Of a stretch of 59,662 nucleotides of DNA, positions 15,749 through 25,354 are shown piece by piece (the stretch's first letter is position 1; each line of letters opens with the position of its first letter). Below the pieces are notes generated by a model, which saw only the letters and a program-made list of their open reading frames with translations, did no database searches and was not told the origin of the DNA. This DNA comes from Candidatus Treponema equifaecale (GTDB lineage Bacteria > Spirochaetota > Spirochaetia > Treponematales > Treponemataceae): assembly GCA_018064905.1 (NCBI GenBank), contig JAGHUJ010000005.1, positions 1 to 59,662 of the forward strand, read 5' to 3'. The position numbers were made by a program, and so were the translations under genes.

Positions 15749-16054
15749 CTAAATAAAAAACTCTACTCCAAAAACTACTGCACAGCATACACATGCCACT
15801 GGAAATAGTCCTGCACCAAACCACGCCATTACCATTCCAACTGCAAGAGCTGCAGCCCCTGCCGCCGGTATCTGTGTGGCCTGCACAATGGCTGGAAATG
15901 TCATCACTGAAAGGGTCACATAAGGCACATAATATAAAAATGAACGAATGAACTGATTCTTAATTGGTTTTGTAATCAACGTCAGCGGCAAGACTCGGAT
16001 CAAATAAGAAACCAGCCATGCTGTAAAAATGTAGATGTATGGATTATTACTCAT
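15749..16054 (-). CDS. azlD: AzlD-family amino acid export subunit
   Basis: 101 aa. The start at 16054 was chosen because its ATG overlaps the azlC stop by 8 bp (ATGAGTAA), the normal coupling of this pair; a longer reading from 16123 runs back through repeat sequence. It has three to four hydrophobic segments: IYIFTAWLVSYLIRVLPLTLI, YYVPYVTLSVMTFPAIV, AAALAVGMVMAWFGAGL and FPVACVCCAVVFGVEFF. AzlD is the small partner of AzlC in branched-chain amino acid export. It is the last gene of its operon. Confidence 0.82.
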   Translation of the reverse strand: MSNNPYIYIFTAWLVSYLIRVLPLTLITKPIKNQFIRSFLYYVPYVTLSVMTFPAIVQATQIPAAGAAALAVGMVMAWFGAGLFPVACVCCAVVFGVEFFI

Positions 16055-16868
16055 TTTCGGACTCGCTTTTTGATGAATTATTGGTGGTTTCGACCGGCTC
16101 AACCACCGCAGTTTCTTTCTCAACCACCGCAGAATTTGTTTCGACCACCGCAGAATCTGTTTCTTCTTTGACTGGCTTTATGATGGCACACACTGCGGAA
16201 ATTGCCACTGTCAGAATGATTGTTCTTGTGCCTGATGAAAGTCCGCTGATAACTGGTGCCACTGAACAAATCCAGCTGGCAACAAAACTTACCAGAACTG
16301 CGATTCGGATTACCAGATCTTTTCTTGCTGGCGGTACGATTATAGCTATGAACATTCCGTATAATGCTACAGAAAGTGCGCTCACAACTCTTTCTGGCAG
16401 AATGTTTCCTGCAACAATTCCTAAAGATGTGCCGAGGCTCCACAAAAGGGTTGCGATTATTATTGCGCCATAGTTGTAGGCCGGTTTAATTTTTCCTGGG
16501 CGCGAAATGGCAAGTCCAAAAAGCTCGTCTGTTACAGCAAAACCGATGAAAAATCTGTGAAAAAATGGTGTCTTCGCGTCAAATTTCTGACTCAATGCGC
16601 AGCTCATCAAAAGGTACCTGGCATTTACAACCAGTGTGATGATGGCAATTTCAAAACAGGTTGCCATCTGCTGGATTGATGTGAAAAGCGCATATTCTCC
16701 TGCGCTGGCAAGGTTGAAGAAGCTTGCAATGAATCCCTGAAGCGGTGTTAGTCCTGCGTGTTTTGCTACGATTCCCAGTGAAAATGAAACTGCAAAATAT
16801 CCAAGGCCAATCGGAATTCCGGCTGCAAGTCCGTTCCAGAAAAGTTTTCCGTTGTTTGTGTCATTCAT
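16047..16868 (-). CDS. azlC: AzlC-family branched-chain amino acid exporter
   Basis: 273 aa. AzlC features include GIPIGLGYFAVSFSLGIVAKHAGLTPLQGFIASFFNLASAGEY near the N-terminus (about 17-58) and about seven membrane helices up to residue ~232. With AzlD it exports branched-chain amino acids or analogues. The last ~40 residues are not part of the family. They read as three AVVE-type repeats (SAVVETNSAVVEKETAVVEPVETT) encoded by the REP-like palindrome at 16083-16107 and partial copies of it. The tail is acidic, probably disordered and tolerated. The promoter may be TATACT ten bases before the ATG. Confidence 0.85.
   Translation of the reverse strand: MNDTNNGKLFWNGLAAGIPIGLGYFAVSFSLGIVAKHAGLTPLQGFIASFFNLASAGEYALFTSIQQMATCFEIAIITLVVNARYLLMSCALSQKFDAKTPFFHRFFIGFAVTDELFGLAISRPGKIKPAYNYGAIIIATLLWSLGTSLGIVAGNILPERVVSALSVALYGMFIAIIVPPARKDLVIRIAVLVSFVASWICSVAPVISGLSSGTRTIILTVAISAVCAIIKPVKEETDSAVVETNSAVVEKETAVVEPVETTNNSSKSESENE
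16083..16107. repeat. REP-like palindrome, copy 2 (in azlC reading frame)
   Basis: GGTGGTTTCGACCGGCTC followed by AACCACC. It is followed on the plus strand by two partial copies (CAACCACCGCAG at ~16121 and CGACCACCGCAG at ~16142). Read on the minus strand these give the AVVE repeats at the AzlC C-terminus. Confidence 0.75.
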
Positions 16869-16899
16869 AGTGTACTAAAGTATAATGATTTTCTCTTTC

Positions 16900-18885
16900 T
16901 TAATCATCCAATGCAAGGGAAGCAAGTTTTGATGCATAGCTTGAATCTTCTCCGGAGTTTTCTGCAGTTCCAGTTTTTCCAAGTTGTGCCTGAAAAAGCA
17001 TCTTTTTTGTATCTTTTGTTTCCTTTCGTTGTGAAGCCATTTCTTTTGCATTGTACAAAATTGCTGCGGCCTGTTCTGAATTGACTTTCAAAAGTTCCGA
17101 AATTTCTGATTCAGTTGCTTCTGCCAGTTTTTCCAGAGTCATGTAGGTTTTTATCAGGAGCTTTTCGCGCTTTGGACCAACATTCGGCAGCTGACTGAAG
17201 GCTGAAACTGTGTTTTCCTTTGTTCTGAGCGTCTGGTTTCGGCTTGTGGCAAATCTATGGGTTTCATCTCGCACTCTCTGTAAAAGCCTCAATGCATCGC
17301 TTCGTTTTGGAAGACAGATTGGTTTTGATGTGTGAGGTCTCCAAATTTCTTCGTCCCGTTTTGCCAGTCCTGCAATTGGTATGTCCAGTCCCAGAACTTT
17401 CAGGATTCCGTCAACGGCGTTTACCTGGCCAATGCCACCATCTATGAGAATCAAATCTGGAAGTTCTGCTTTTTCATTTGCCAGTCTTGAATAACGGCGT
17501 GTTGCAGCTTCTCTCATGGATGCAAAATCATCTATTACGCCGTTTGTGGTTTTAAGTCTGAAATATTTGTAATTTTTCTTGTCTGGATTTCCGTCCCAGA
17601 AACTGATGAGGGAGGCAACTGGAAATTTTCCGCCGATGTGGGCAATATCAAAGCCTTCAATTCTGTGAGGAAGACGGTCCAGTCCCAGCAAATCTTTAAG
17701 CTCCTGCAAAGCCGGCATATCACCGCGTTCACGGAGCCGTCTGATTATGTCTTCCTTTGCATTGTGTTCAGCCATTTCAAGTGCGGCTACATCCCTTTTT
17801 GTAAATGAGGAATTAGGAATTGGGAAGGAGGAATTAGGAGTTGATGATGAAGTGATGTTTACCTGGATAATTTCGCATTTTTTCTGGAAGTTTTCGTCCA
17901 GCCATTTTTCCAGAAAATTTGCATTGTCATTTGATGAAATGTACAGTTTTGGTGGAATTGTTTCTGGCTCTGAATAATAGGTTGCTCCAAATTCTTCCAG
18001 CAGTTCTTCGTCTTCTGCCAGGCTTTCTACGCGGAAATTGTCTCTTGCTGTGAGTTTTCCTTCGCGGATTTTAAGCACAGTGAAGCTTACCAGTTCTCCT
18101 TCCCTGTAGTGCGCAATGTAGTCGCGGTCTTCTGAATCAAAATCTTCAACTACATTCTGATTCTGCATTATGGCCAGGGCTTTCAATCCGTCACGCAATC
18201 TGGCGGCCTTCTCAAAGTTCAGCTGTGCTGCTGCGGCCTTCATTTCTGCAGTCATTTTTACTACAGTTTCGTCCCCTTTTCCCTCAAGTAGAGCCTTGAT
18301 TTCTTCGATAAATTCATTATAGGACTGTTCTTGAATTTTACCGCAACAGGGTGCCTTACAACGGCCAATGTGGTAATACATGCAGGGTGCTTCGCGCTTT
18401 TTGAATGTTCGGCAATGTCTTACAGGATAGATTCTGTAGAGAGTGTCGATGAATGTGTCGAGAGCACCGGCATCAGGGAACGGACCAAAATATGTTGAAC
18501 CGTCATGGCGAACCTGTCGGGTTTTGTAGAAGCGGGGAAATTCTTCCTTTGTGATTTTAAGCACTGGATAAGATTTTCCGTCTTTCAACTGAATGTTATA
18601 GCGGGGCGTATATTTCTTGATTAAATTGTTTTCAAGCAAAAACGCTTCGTATTCGTTGCCTGTCGTGATGTATTCAATTGATTTGGCATTTGACACCAGA
18701 AGCTGTGTCTTTACGTGTCTTGTGCCTGAAAAATAAGATGAGAGTCTGTTCTTAAGGCTCTTGGCTTTACCGACATAAATGACGGTTCCTTCAGCGTTCC
18801 GCCACATATATACACCGCTTGAGGAGGGGGCTCTTAACGCAGTTTCGTGAAGTTTTTCATAATCTGGGTTAGTAGTGTTGTTCAT
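16900..18885 (-). CDS. uvrC: UvrABC excinuclease subunit C
   Basis: 661 aa. The N-terminal GIY-YIG nuclease domain reads GVYMWRNAEGTVIYVGKAKSLKNRLSSYF (about 20-50). Four conserved Cys at about 158-180 (CRTFKKREAPC, GRCKAPC) match the Fe-S-type cluster region. A UvrB-binding helix pair (ETVVKMTAEMKAAAAQLNFEKAARLRD) follows, then the RNase H-like nuclease core (EGFDIAHIGGKFPVASLISF and LILIDGGIGQVNA) and the C-terminal helix-hairpin-helix (LPNVGPKREKLLIKTYMTLEKLAEA). It makes the dual incisions of nucleotide excision repair. A Ser/Pro/Asn-rich stretch, SSSTPNSSFPIPNSSF (about 343-360), encoded by GGAATTAGGA repeats, is inserted before the RNase H-like core. Its ATG abuts the divergent gene's ATG. 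Confidence 0.95.
   Translation of the reverse strand: MNNTTNPDYEKLHETALRAPSSSGVYMWRNAEGTVIYVGKAKSLKNRLSSYFSGTRHVKTQLLVSNAKSIEYITTGNEYEAFLLENNLIKKYTPRYNIQLKDGKSYPVLKITKEEFPRFYKTRQVRHDGSTYFGPFPDAGALDTFIDTLYRIYPVRHCRTFKKREAPCMYYHIGRCKAPCCGKIQEQSYNEFIEEIKALLEGKGDETVVKMTAEMKAAAAQLNFEKAARLRDGLKALAIMQNQNVVEDFDSEDRDYIAHYREGELVSFTVLKIREGKLTARDNFRVESLAEDEELLEEFGATYYSEPETIPPKLYISSNDNANFLEKWLDENFQKKCEIIQVNITSSSTPNSSFPIPNSSFTKRDVAALEMAEHNAKEDIIRRLRERGDMPALQELKDLLGLDRLPHRIEGFDIAHIGGKFPVASLISFWDGNPDKKNYKYFRLKTTNGVIDDFASMREAATRRYSRLANEKAELPDLILIDGGIGQVNAVDGILKVLGLDIPIAGLAKRDEEIWRPHTSKPICLPKRSDALRLLQRVRDETHRFATSRNQTLRTKENTVSAFSQLPNVGPKREKLLIKTYMTLEKLAEATESEISELLKVNSEQAAAILYNAKEMASQRKETKDTKKMLFQAQLGKTGTAENSGEDSSYASKLASLALDD
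17807..17842. repeat. GAGGAATTAGGA repeat inside uvrC
   Basis: Two tandem copies of GGAGGAATTAGGA-type sequence lie within the uvrC frame and encode PNSSFPIPNSSF. A similar run of GGAATTAGGA units occurs in the intergenic gap at about 45163-45192, so this is a dispersed simple repeat rather than part of the conserved gene. Confidence 0.6.
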
Positions 18886-20394
18886 ATGGGATTCTTAAAA
18901 AATAGTTTATCACTTTTGAGTGTTTTGCTCATCTCAAATTTTGCATTTGCTGGTCAGAGAAGTCTTGTTTTAGGTGGAGAACAGGGCTGGAAGAACATTG
19001 CGCAGATGCAGGGACTGGCACTTGGAAAAGGTCAGTTCGGTTACGATTCAATTGAACTTTCAACTTTCATTGCTGAAACAACTCCTTCAACAGACATGCT
19101 TCTTTCTTTTGACGGCAGCACTTTTTCTGATCTTGCAGGAAATTACAAGGTTGTTTCGAACAAACTGGTTCCAACATCAGAAGCAATCAAAGGAAATGGT
19201 GCTGCATTGAGCCGTGGTCTTGGTGACGGAATCACTTTGCTTGGCAACAACAACGCACTTTTTGGAAAAGAAGGTCTGGCCGGTTCATTCACAATTGAAT
19301 TCTGGCTTTGTCCTTCAATTGCTGAAAACGGTGAGACAATTCTTTCATGGCGCTCTTCTTTGAATTCAGCAAATTATTCAGAATATCAGATGATTTCTGC
19401 TTCTATTTTCAACAACCATCTTCAGTGGACCTTCAACAACGTGTTTGACCGCTTTAAGGCTGCAAAAGTTGTGCTTGAAGGCTGGAGCACAATGGTTCCA
19501 CAGAAATGGAGCCGTCACACAATTTCATTCAATGACGAAACTGGTCTTCTTGAATATCTGGTTGACGGACGTTCAGAAGCAATTGTTTATGTTACAAGAA
19601 GCGGACACGAAAACGGAACTGTCTGCAACCCGGTTTTGGGCACACGGGCTTCCATTGAACTTTGCGGTGAATATGCCGGAAAAATCGACAACTTCAGAAT
19701 TGAACGAGCCGCATACAGAAGAGATTCAAGAAATGTATTTGCCACAGGTAATGAAAAATATCAGCTGGGCGGCGGAAAATTTGTAACAGAACCTATTCTG
19801 GTTTCTCAGGCTGCCGTTATGAATCAGGTTGATGCTTTGATCAGCGTTCCTGTTCAGTCTGATGTAAAATTCTTTGCACGTTCCGGCGACAACTGCTACG
19901 GCTGGACAGACACTTATCCAGAATGGAAAGAAATCACATTGGGTGAAAAAATTGAAGGAATTTCCGGACTTTATTTCCAGCTTTCCGGTGAACTTTTGCC
20001 AGATGGCGGAGCTTGCAGCACTCCTTCAATTTCTGAACTTACAATCAAATATGAAGAGCAGGACGAACCTTTGCCACCATTTACAGTTCGTGCAGATGCC
20101 GGAGACGGTTCTGTAACTGTAAGCTGGAGCTATTCAGTTGATGAAAGCGCCGGCGGATACATGGTTTACTATGGCAACAGACCTGGCGAATATTTGGGCA
20201 GAGTTGCTTACGAAGGTGCTTCACCTGTAAAAGTTGGCAACCAGACTTCAGTTACATTGACAGGATTGCAGAACGGCACAATCTACTATTTTGCAGTTTC
20301 ATCATATTCAAAAGTTGACGGAAGAATCCGCGGAACCTTGTCAAAGGAAGTCTTCGCAAGACCTTCTTCAAGACTGGCTCAATTGGCGCACTAA
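18886..20394 (+). CDS. secreted LamG-like / fibronectin type III protein
   Basis: 502 aa from the ATG at 18886. This start was chosen because a good signal peptide follows it (FLKNSLSLLSVLLISNFAFAG, cleavage near residue 22). A concanavalin-A/LamG-like domain spans about 65-280 (GSFTIEFWLCPSIAENGETILSWRS and YAGKIDNFRIER). A fibronectin type III domain fills about 400-490 (PPFTVRADAGDGSVTVSWSYS, TLTGLQNGTIYYFAVSSY). It is probably a periplasmic or surface carbohydrate- or protein-binding protein. The next gene, a TPR protein, begins 24 bp downstream and looks co-transcribed. The start codon is back-to-back with uvrC's start (CATATG), leaving no room for a leader. Confidence 0.75.
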   Translation: MGFLKNSLSLLSVLLISNFAFAGQRSLVLGGEQGWKNIAQMQGLALGKGQFGYDSIELSTFIAETTPSTDMLLSFDGSTFSDLAGNYKVVSNKLVPTSEAIKGNGAALSRGLGDGITLLGNNNALFGKEGLAGSFTIEFWLCPSIAENGETILSWRSSLNSANYSEYQMISASIFNNHLQWTFNNVFDRFKAAKVVLEGWSTMVPQKWSRHTISFNDETGLLEYLVDGRSEAIVYVTRSGHENGTVCNPVLGTRASIELCGEYAGKIDNFRIERAAYRRDSRNVFATGNEKYQLGGGKFVTEPILVSQAAVMNQVDALISVPVQSDVKFFARSGDNCYGWTDTYPEWKEITLGEKIEGISGLYFQLSGELLPDGGACSTPSISELTIKYEEQDEPLPPFTVRADAGDGSVTVSWSYSVDESAGGYMVYYGNRPGEYLGRVAYEGASPVKVGNQTSVTLTGLQNGTIYYFAVSSYSKVDGRIRGTLSKEVFARPSSRLAQLAH

Positions 20395-20418
20395 AGACAA
20401 CACTTCAGGAGTTAAAAT

Positions 20419-23142
20419 ATGGCAGACAATGAACTTCTCTTAAAACGAGCTAAAGCAGCTCTTTTGGCCAGGGATTATCAACTGGCTTCTAAGCTTTTTA
20501 AACAGCTCATCACAGAAAATCCTGATGTGGTGGACTACAAAATTCAGCTGGCCAAGCTTTATGTAAAAAGCGGAAACGATGCAAAGGCTCTGGACATTTT
20601 CTCAAAATTACCAAAGGAAGACTTCAACAACCTTACGATTCTTATGGAAATGAGCGGAATTTACCGTCGCCAGAAAAAATACGAGGACTCTGTTGCGGTT
20701 CTTGAACAGGCTCTTATGATTTGTGCTGACAGTTCAGAAGACAGAGCTACAATCAACTATAACCTGGGCTTCACTTACCGTCTTATGGGAAACAACAAGG
20801 AAGCTCTGAGCTGCTTTGAAGAAGTAATTGAGCAGAATCCTGAGGACGTACTTGCCTACAACCACATTGGTGCAATTCACGCACAGACAGGCGCACATGA
20901 CAAGGCAATTGAAGCATATTTACAGGGACTTAAATTTGATCCAAACCATCCGGTTCTTCAGTTCAATATTGCAAAAAGCTACAGTGAAATCGGTAAAGAA
21001 GAAAAGGCCCTTTCTCATTATGAAGCTGCTCTTCGTGCAAGACCGGGCTGGCTTGATGCCATTGAAGAATATGCAAATCTTCTCCTTAAAAATGACAAGG
21101 TTAAGGAAGCTGATGATGTTGTAACTCAGGCACTTAAACTGAATCCGGACGATGTGAAAATGCACACTTCAATGGGTAACGTTTATAACAGAAAGAATAT
21201 TTTTGAGACAGCTGAGCAGGAATTCAAAAAAGCACTCAGTGTTGATGATGAATACAAACTGGCTCTTACTGGTCTGGCTCATTCTCAGGAAAAACAGGGC
21301 AAGCACGAAGAAGCCGCTGAGACAATTCAGAAGGCACAGAAGGTTGCTCCAGATGATGTTGCAGTAATCAAACAGACTGCGCATATTCTCCTTTCCGCAA
21401 ATTATCTTTCTGCCGCTTACGAAAAAATCTCAAAGCTGTGGGAAATAAATCAGAATGATCCTCAGACTGTGAACCTTTTAGGTCAGTATTATATTGCAAA
21501 GGGTGATGAAGGAAAAATTGAAAGCTGCTTCGACAAATTGCAGACAATTGATCCGGATTATAAAGATGTTTACAGGGACTGGGGCGAACGATACTTGCAG
21601 AAGGGTGATGAAAAGAACGCCGAACAGTATCTTCAGGCTGCGGTTCAGGAAAATCCAAAGGATGCTGAATCAATGATTTTCCTGGCTGAGCTTTATGAGA
21701 ATCAGCAGAACCCGGAAAAAGCTCTGGCTATGTACAAACAGGCAAGCAGGGCAGACAACTTCAACCAGCTTTCCCGCCAGGAAACAATGCGTCTTACTGA
21801 TGGTGGAATTGCCAGCGTTAATTTTGATCTTCCAAAGACTCAGATCAGAATTGCTCCAATCGATTCAGATAATGGAAATGCTGATGATTTGCTGGAAAAA
21901 TCAGAAAAGCCTCAGGACAACAAAATTCCAGATTTGCTCAACGACACTTCTTCCAGCCTCAACGATGATTTTGCAGATTCTTCTGAAGAAGAAATTTCCA
22001 TGGCTGAAGATGACAGCAACTTTAATGAGGATTTTCCAGAAACTGCTGAAGAAGAGCCACAGAGCGACGATGACTTCAACTTTGATCAGTTTGGAATGGA
22101 AAAGCTCAGCGTTGAATCTGAAGAAGATATTGTTTCTGTTGAAAGCCTGATGCATCTTGATGAAGATATTTCAACTCAGGGTGAACCTATGGACATTGAC
22201 CAGCTGGTTGATGATGGTTCTCCGGTTGACGAGGACGATGATCCAGAAGTTCAGTTTATTCCAGATGGTTCTGATATTTCTGAGACAGAACCTGAGCCTG
22301 TGGCACCTAAAAAGACAGCTCCAAAACCAGTGGCAGCTGAACCAGAAGAAATGGAAATGCCAGAGCCAATGCCTGAATCAGTTCAGAATGAGCCGGAGCC
22401 AGAACCAGAAATGCAGGAAGAAACAGAGCCTGTTCAGAGTGAAGCTGAAACTCCTTTTGTTTTTGATGAAACTATTCACGATCTTGAAGAGCAGATAAAA
22501 GCCGCTACTGATCTTGCCGCCACAGCCAATGAAACTGCAGAGCGTGCAATTAAGGCTGCTGAAGAAGCCTTTGAAAAATTCTCCGCAGCAAATGAAGCTG
22601 AGGTTTCTGAAGAGGAATCTGAGGAAGAAAGTGTTGAAGAGTTTGCTGAAGAAACAGAGGAAACAGAAAATACAGAAGACCAGCTTGATGAACTTGAAGA
22701 AAGCGATAATGATCTTTCTCCAAACGAACTTATGATCAAGCGTGCAATCGACATGCTTCCACAGATTGTAAGTGCAATTGAAAACCGCACAATGCTGTAC
22801 AAATTCCGCTCTTCTCTGGAAATGTTCAAGAGCTTGCGGGAAATGCTGGATTATCTGCCAGAAATGCAGCGAAAAGAATTCCTTACAAGCAAGAACAGAC
22901 TTTTGCTGGACTACATTATTTCAAAGCTTTCTGGAAAACCGGGACTTTTTGCAACAGCAAAGGCTTTAGTAAATTCAGGAATAATTCACGAAAATCCTGC
23001 TTTGAGCGCCTCTTCAAGTGAAGGTGTGGAGCTTACAAAGGAAGTTGTGGATATTCTCAAAAATCTGAGTGAAAATCTCACAGATGAAACTCTTAAAGAG
23101 GCCCTGAACAGAGAAGGCGATGATTTGAAACTTAAGCTTTAG
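20419..23142 (+). CDS. large TPR-repeat protein with acidic linker
   Basis: 907 aa. Residues ~1-450 are successive tetratricopeptide repeats, for example INYNLGFTYRLMGNNKEALSCFEEVIEQNPEDV and AYNHIGAIHAQTGAHDKAIEAYLQGLKFDPNHP; at least ten units can be counted. Residues ~480-760 are highly acidic and low-complexity (runs such as EEPQSDDDFNFD and EPEPEPEMQEETEPV), with a predicted coiled-coil stretch AATDLAATANETAERAIKAAEEAFEKF. The last ~150 residues form a conserved-looking helical domain (NELMIKRAIDMLPQIVSAIENRTMLYKFRSSLEMF). There is no signal peptide, so it is probably cytoplasmic. A protein-assembly or scaffolding role is likely, with partners unknown. It has an AGGAG Shine-Dalgarno. Confidence 0.8.
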   Translation: MADNELLLKRAKAALLARDYQLASKLFKQLITENPDVVDYKIQLAKLYVKSGNDAKALDIFSKLPKEDFNNLTILMEMSGIYRRQKKYEDSVAVLEQALMICADSSEDRATINYNLGFTYRLMGNNKEALSCFEEVIEQNPEDVLAYNHIGAIHAQTGAHDKAIEAYLQGLKFDPNHPVLQFNIAKSYSEIGKEEKALSHYEAALRARPGWLDAIEEYANLLLKNDKVKEADDVVTQALKLNPDDVKMHTSMGNVYNRKNIFETAEQEFKKALSVDDEYKLALTGLAHSQEKQGKHEEAAETIQKAQKVAPDDVAVIKQTAHILLSANYLSAAYEKISKLWEINQNDPQTVNLLGQYYIAKGDEGKIESCFDKLQTIDPDYKDVYRDWGERYLQKGDEKNAEQYLQAAVQENPKDAESMIFLAELYENQQNPEKALAMYKQASRADNFNQLSRQETMRLTDGGIASVNFDLPKTQIRIAPIDSDNGNADDLLEKSEKPQDNKIPDLLNDTSSSLNDDFADSSEEEISMAEDDSNFNEDFPETAEEEPQSDDDFNFDQFGMEKLSVESEEDIVSVESLMHLDEDISTQGEPMDIDQLVDDGSPVDEDDDPEVQFIPDGSDISETEPEPVAPKKTAPKPVAAEPEEMEMPEPMPESVQNEPEPEPEMQEETEPVQSEAETPFVFDETIHDLEEQIKAATDLAATANETAERAIKAAEEAFEKFSAANEAEVSEEESEEESVEEFAEETEETENTEDQLDELEESDNDLSPNELMIKRAIDMLPQIVSAIENRTMLYKFRSSLEMFKSLREMLDYLPEMQRKEFLTSKNRLLLDYIISKLSGKPGLFATAKALVNSGIIHENPALSASSSEGVELTKEVVDILKNLSENLTDETLKEALNREGDDLKLKL

Positions 23143-23173
23143 CTTTAGATTTTTGCACTATTTTTGAGATTCG

Positions 23174-25351
23174 TTATTTTACTTCAAATTCGATTTCATC
23201 CTTTTCATCCACCAGCTGGACTTTCAGCTGGTGGTTTCCTTTTTCTGCCGGTATGAAGAATTTGAAGGGTCTGTTTATTTTTTCTGATTCAACAGGTTTT
23301 CCGTCAATATAAACTTTCAGTTCTTCATTTTCACTTTTTCCACCTATGATTTCCACCGCAATCTGATTTTCGTCCTTCTCTCTTGTTGAGGCGTAGAAAA
23401 TGCTTTTGTTTTTTGGCGAGATGATTTTTAAGTTTTGTGAAGAATTGTTCAGAATGCTGTTCTTAAAGTCGCCGGAAAGCCACTGCTGGTATTCTGCTGG
23501 ATAGCTTGTGATTAATTTTGCGTTTTTGAGACTGTGCCAGCTGCAGATATTCTTTCTTTCCGTTTCTAAATTTTCGTTTTTTGCAAATTCCAGTAGGGTT
23601 CTGGGACAATATTTTCCGGCTGCCATTCCTGATGTCTGACAAATTTTGATTTTTGTGTAATTTTCAGGCAATTTGAAGGTTTGTGGAATTGTATTTGAAG
23701 CCTTGTCCTTTTTTACCAGATAATCCAGTGTTGATTTTGCTATGCCTGCTGGAAGTGAAGAGCCTGTTTTTCCGATTACAGTGTTTCCGTTGAGATTTCC
23801 CATCCAAACACCAACTGTGTATTCCGTTGTAGCTCCAAGTGCCACAATGCTTTGATACTGATTTGCGGTTCCAGTTTTAAAAATTGAAGGATATTCTGTC
23901 TGAAAACTCTGGGTGAAGCCAAAACCACCAACCCGGGCTGTTTTGTCGCTTAAAATATCACAAATTATTCTTGCTGTATCTGAATCAAAAATCTGGGTTG
24001 CTGTTTTTTCGCCATTTTCTGAAAAAACAATCAAAGCTCCGTCATTGGCAAATACAGTGAAGGCCCGTGCCAGTTCATAAAGGGAAACTTCTCCAGCCCC
24101 CAAAGCCAGTCCCAGATCCGCTTGTCTTCCGTTTTTTTCCAGCGAATAAAAGCCCAGTTTGTTCAGAAGTGAAAGATAATTTTCCACGCCGCATTGTTCC
24201 AGAATATGAACTGCAGGAATGTTCAGACTGGAAGCAAGTGCATTTCTAAAAAGCACAGGTCCATTAAATCTGTTGTTAAAATTGAAGGGAATGTAGACCT
24301 TCTGCTGTCCGAATTCCATGGGAACATCCGCCAGCACCATGTTCGGTTTAAAATTCTGCTCCAGTGCCAGGGCGTACAAAAATGGTTTCATGCTGCTGCC
24401 CGGCTGATTCGGCACAAGCACACCGTCAATTTGTCCTGAATGGGCCTGATCAAACCAGTCGTTGCTTCCAACCCAAGCCAGAATATTTCCGGTTTTGTTG
24501 TGAATTACAATTGCAGCAGCGTTTTCAATTCTGGAGCGTTTTGCCTGATTCAATTTTGCAAAAATTTCTCCCTGAACAAGCTGCTGCAAGTCCAGATCGC
24601 AGTCTAATTTTAGTTTTGTGATTTCTGTTCCGAATCTTTCACCCAGCTGACCTTTTAGAAAATTCACATAATGGGGCATTTCAAAAGGCCACTTGTATTT
24701 TTTTGCTTCAGTAATTTCAGGATTTTTAAAAGGATTGTTCAGGCTTGGATTGCGCGGAATCTGAGCCAGGGATGTCAGCTGATTTTCTGTAAGTTCATCA
24801 AGATTTTTTGAAAAATAATAGCGGCTTGCCGAAGTAACACCTTCCACATTGTTTCCAAAAGGCAGATTGTTCAGATAAAGCTCAAGAATTTCTGTTTTTG
24901 AAAGTTTTGCTTCAATTTTAAGCGCGTTCACCACATCCTTGAATTTTGCAGCCATGTTTCGTTTTGGAGAAGGAGACACCATTTTTGCCAGCTGCATTGT
25001 GATTGTACTGGCACCGCTTACTGTTCTTGCTTCCTTTGTGTTCTGAAAAACAGCCCGGCTTGCCGCCATTAAATCAATTCCAGGGTGCTTGTAGAATCTT
25101 CCGTCCTCTGCATCCAAAATAGAGTGCTGAACTTTTTCTGGGATTTCTGAGATCGGTGTAAATTCCCGTCTGAGTCCATTTTCAACCGGCGTAATTTGAA
25201 TTATGTTTCCATTGCAGTCAAGAATCTGAACAGAATATTTGTGCTTCAAAAACTCCTTCAATGCTGGGAAAGGTGAAAAAATTACAGCGCACAAAACCAG
25301 CACCAAAAGAGAAATCAGAAAAAGTGGAATAAAAACTTTTCGTTTCAGCAA
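23174..25351 (-). CDS. pbpC: penicillin-binding protein 1C
   Basis: 725 aa. A short cytoplasmic tail and one TM (about 6-27) are followed by the GT51 glycosyltransferase domain (LDAEDGRFYKHPGIDLMAASRAVF, with the catalytic Glu in the AEDGRFY motif, and TVSGASTITMQLAKMVSP). Next comes the transpeptidase domain with SxxK in PGSSMKPFLYALALE (about 312-326), SLN in SSLNIPAVH and KTGT in FKTGTANQY. A BiPBP_C-like beta domain sits at the C-terminus. It makes and crosslinks peptidoglycan from the periplasmic side. Its ATG lies 3 bp after the stop of the upstream A2M gene, the pairing known for PBP1C and bacterial alpha-2-macroglobulins. It is convergent with the TPR gene. Confidence 0.93.
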   Translation of the reverse strand: MLKRKVFIPLFLISLLVLVLCAVIFSPFPALKEFLKHKYSVQILDCNGNIIQITPVENGLRREFTPISEIPEKVQHSILDAEDGRFYKHPGIDLMAASRAVFQNTKEARTVSGASTITMQLAKMVSPSPKRNMAAKFKDVVNALKIEAKLSKTEILELYLNNLPFGNNVEGVTSASRYYFSKNLDELTENQLTSLAQIPRNPSLNNPFKNPEITEAKKYKWPFEMPHYVNFLKGQLGERFGTEITKLKLDCDLDLQQLVQGEIFAKLNQAKRSRIENAAAIVIHNKTGNILAWVGSNDWFDQAHSGQIDGVLVPNQPGSSMKPFLYALALEQNFKPNMVLADVPMEFGQQKVYIPFNFNNRFNGPVLFRNALASSLNIPAVHILEQCGVENYLSLLNKLGFYSLEKNGRQADLGLALGAGEVSLYELARAFTVFANDGALIVFSENGEKTATQIFDSDTARIICDILSDKTARVGGFGFTQSFQTEYPSIFKTGTANQYQSIVALGATTEYTVGVWMGNLNGNTVIGKTGSSLPAGIAKSTLDYLVKKDKASNTIPQTFKLPENYTKIKICQTSGMAAGKYCPRTLLEFAKNENLETERKNICSWHSLKNAKLITSYPAEYQQWLSGDFKNSILNNSSQNLKIISPKNKSIFYASTREKDENQIAVEIIGGKSENEELKVYIDGKPVESEKINRPFKFFIPAEKGNHQLKVQLVDEKDEIEFEVK

Positions 25352-25354
25352 GGC

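Noticed and set aside
23209-23234. Perfect 10-bp hairpin (CCACCAGCTG/CAGCTGGTGG) as terminator for the TPR gene
   Set aside because: It lies inside the pbpC coding end and is not followed by a clean T-run; it could act weakly but is not called.
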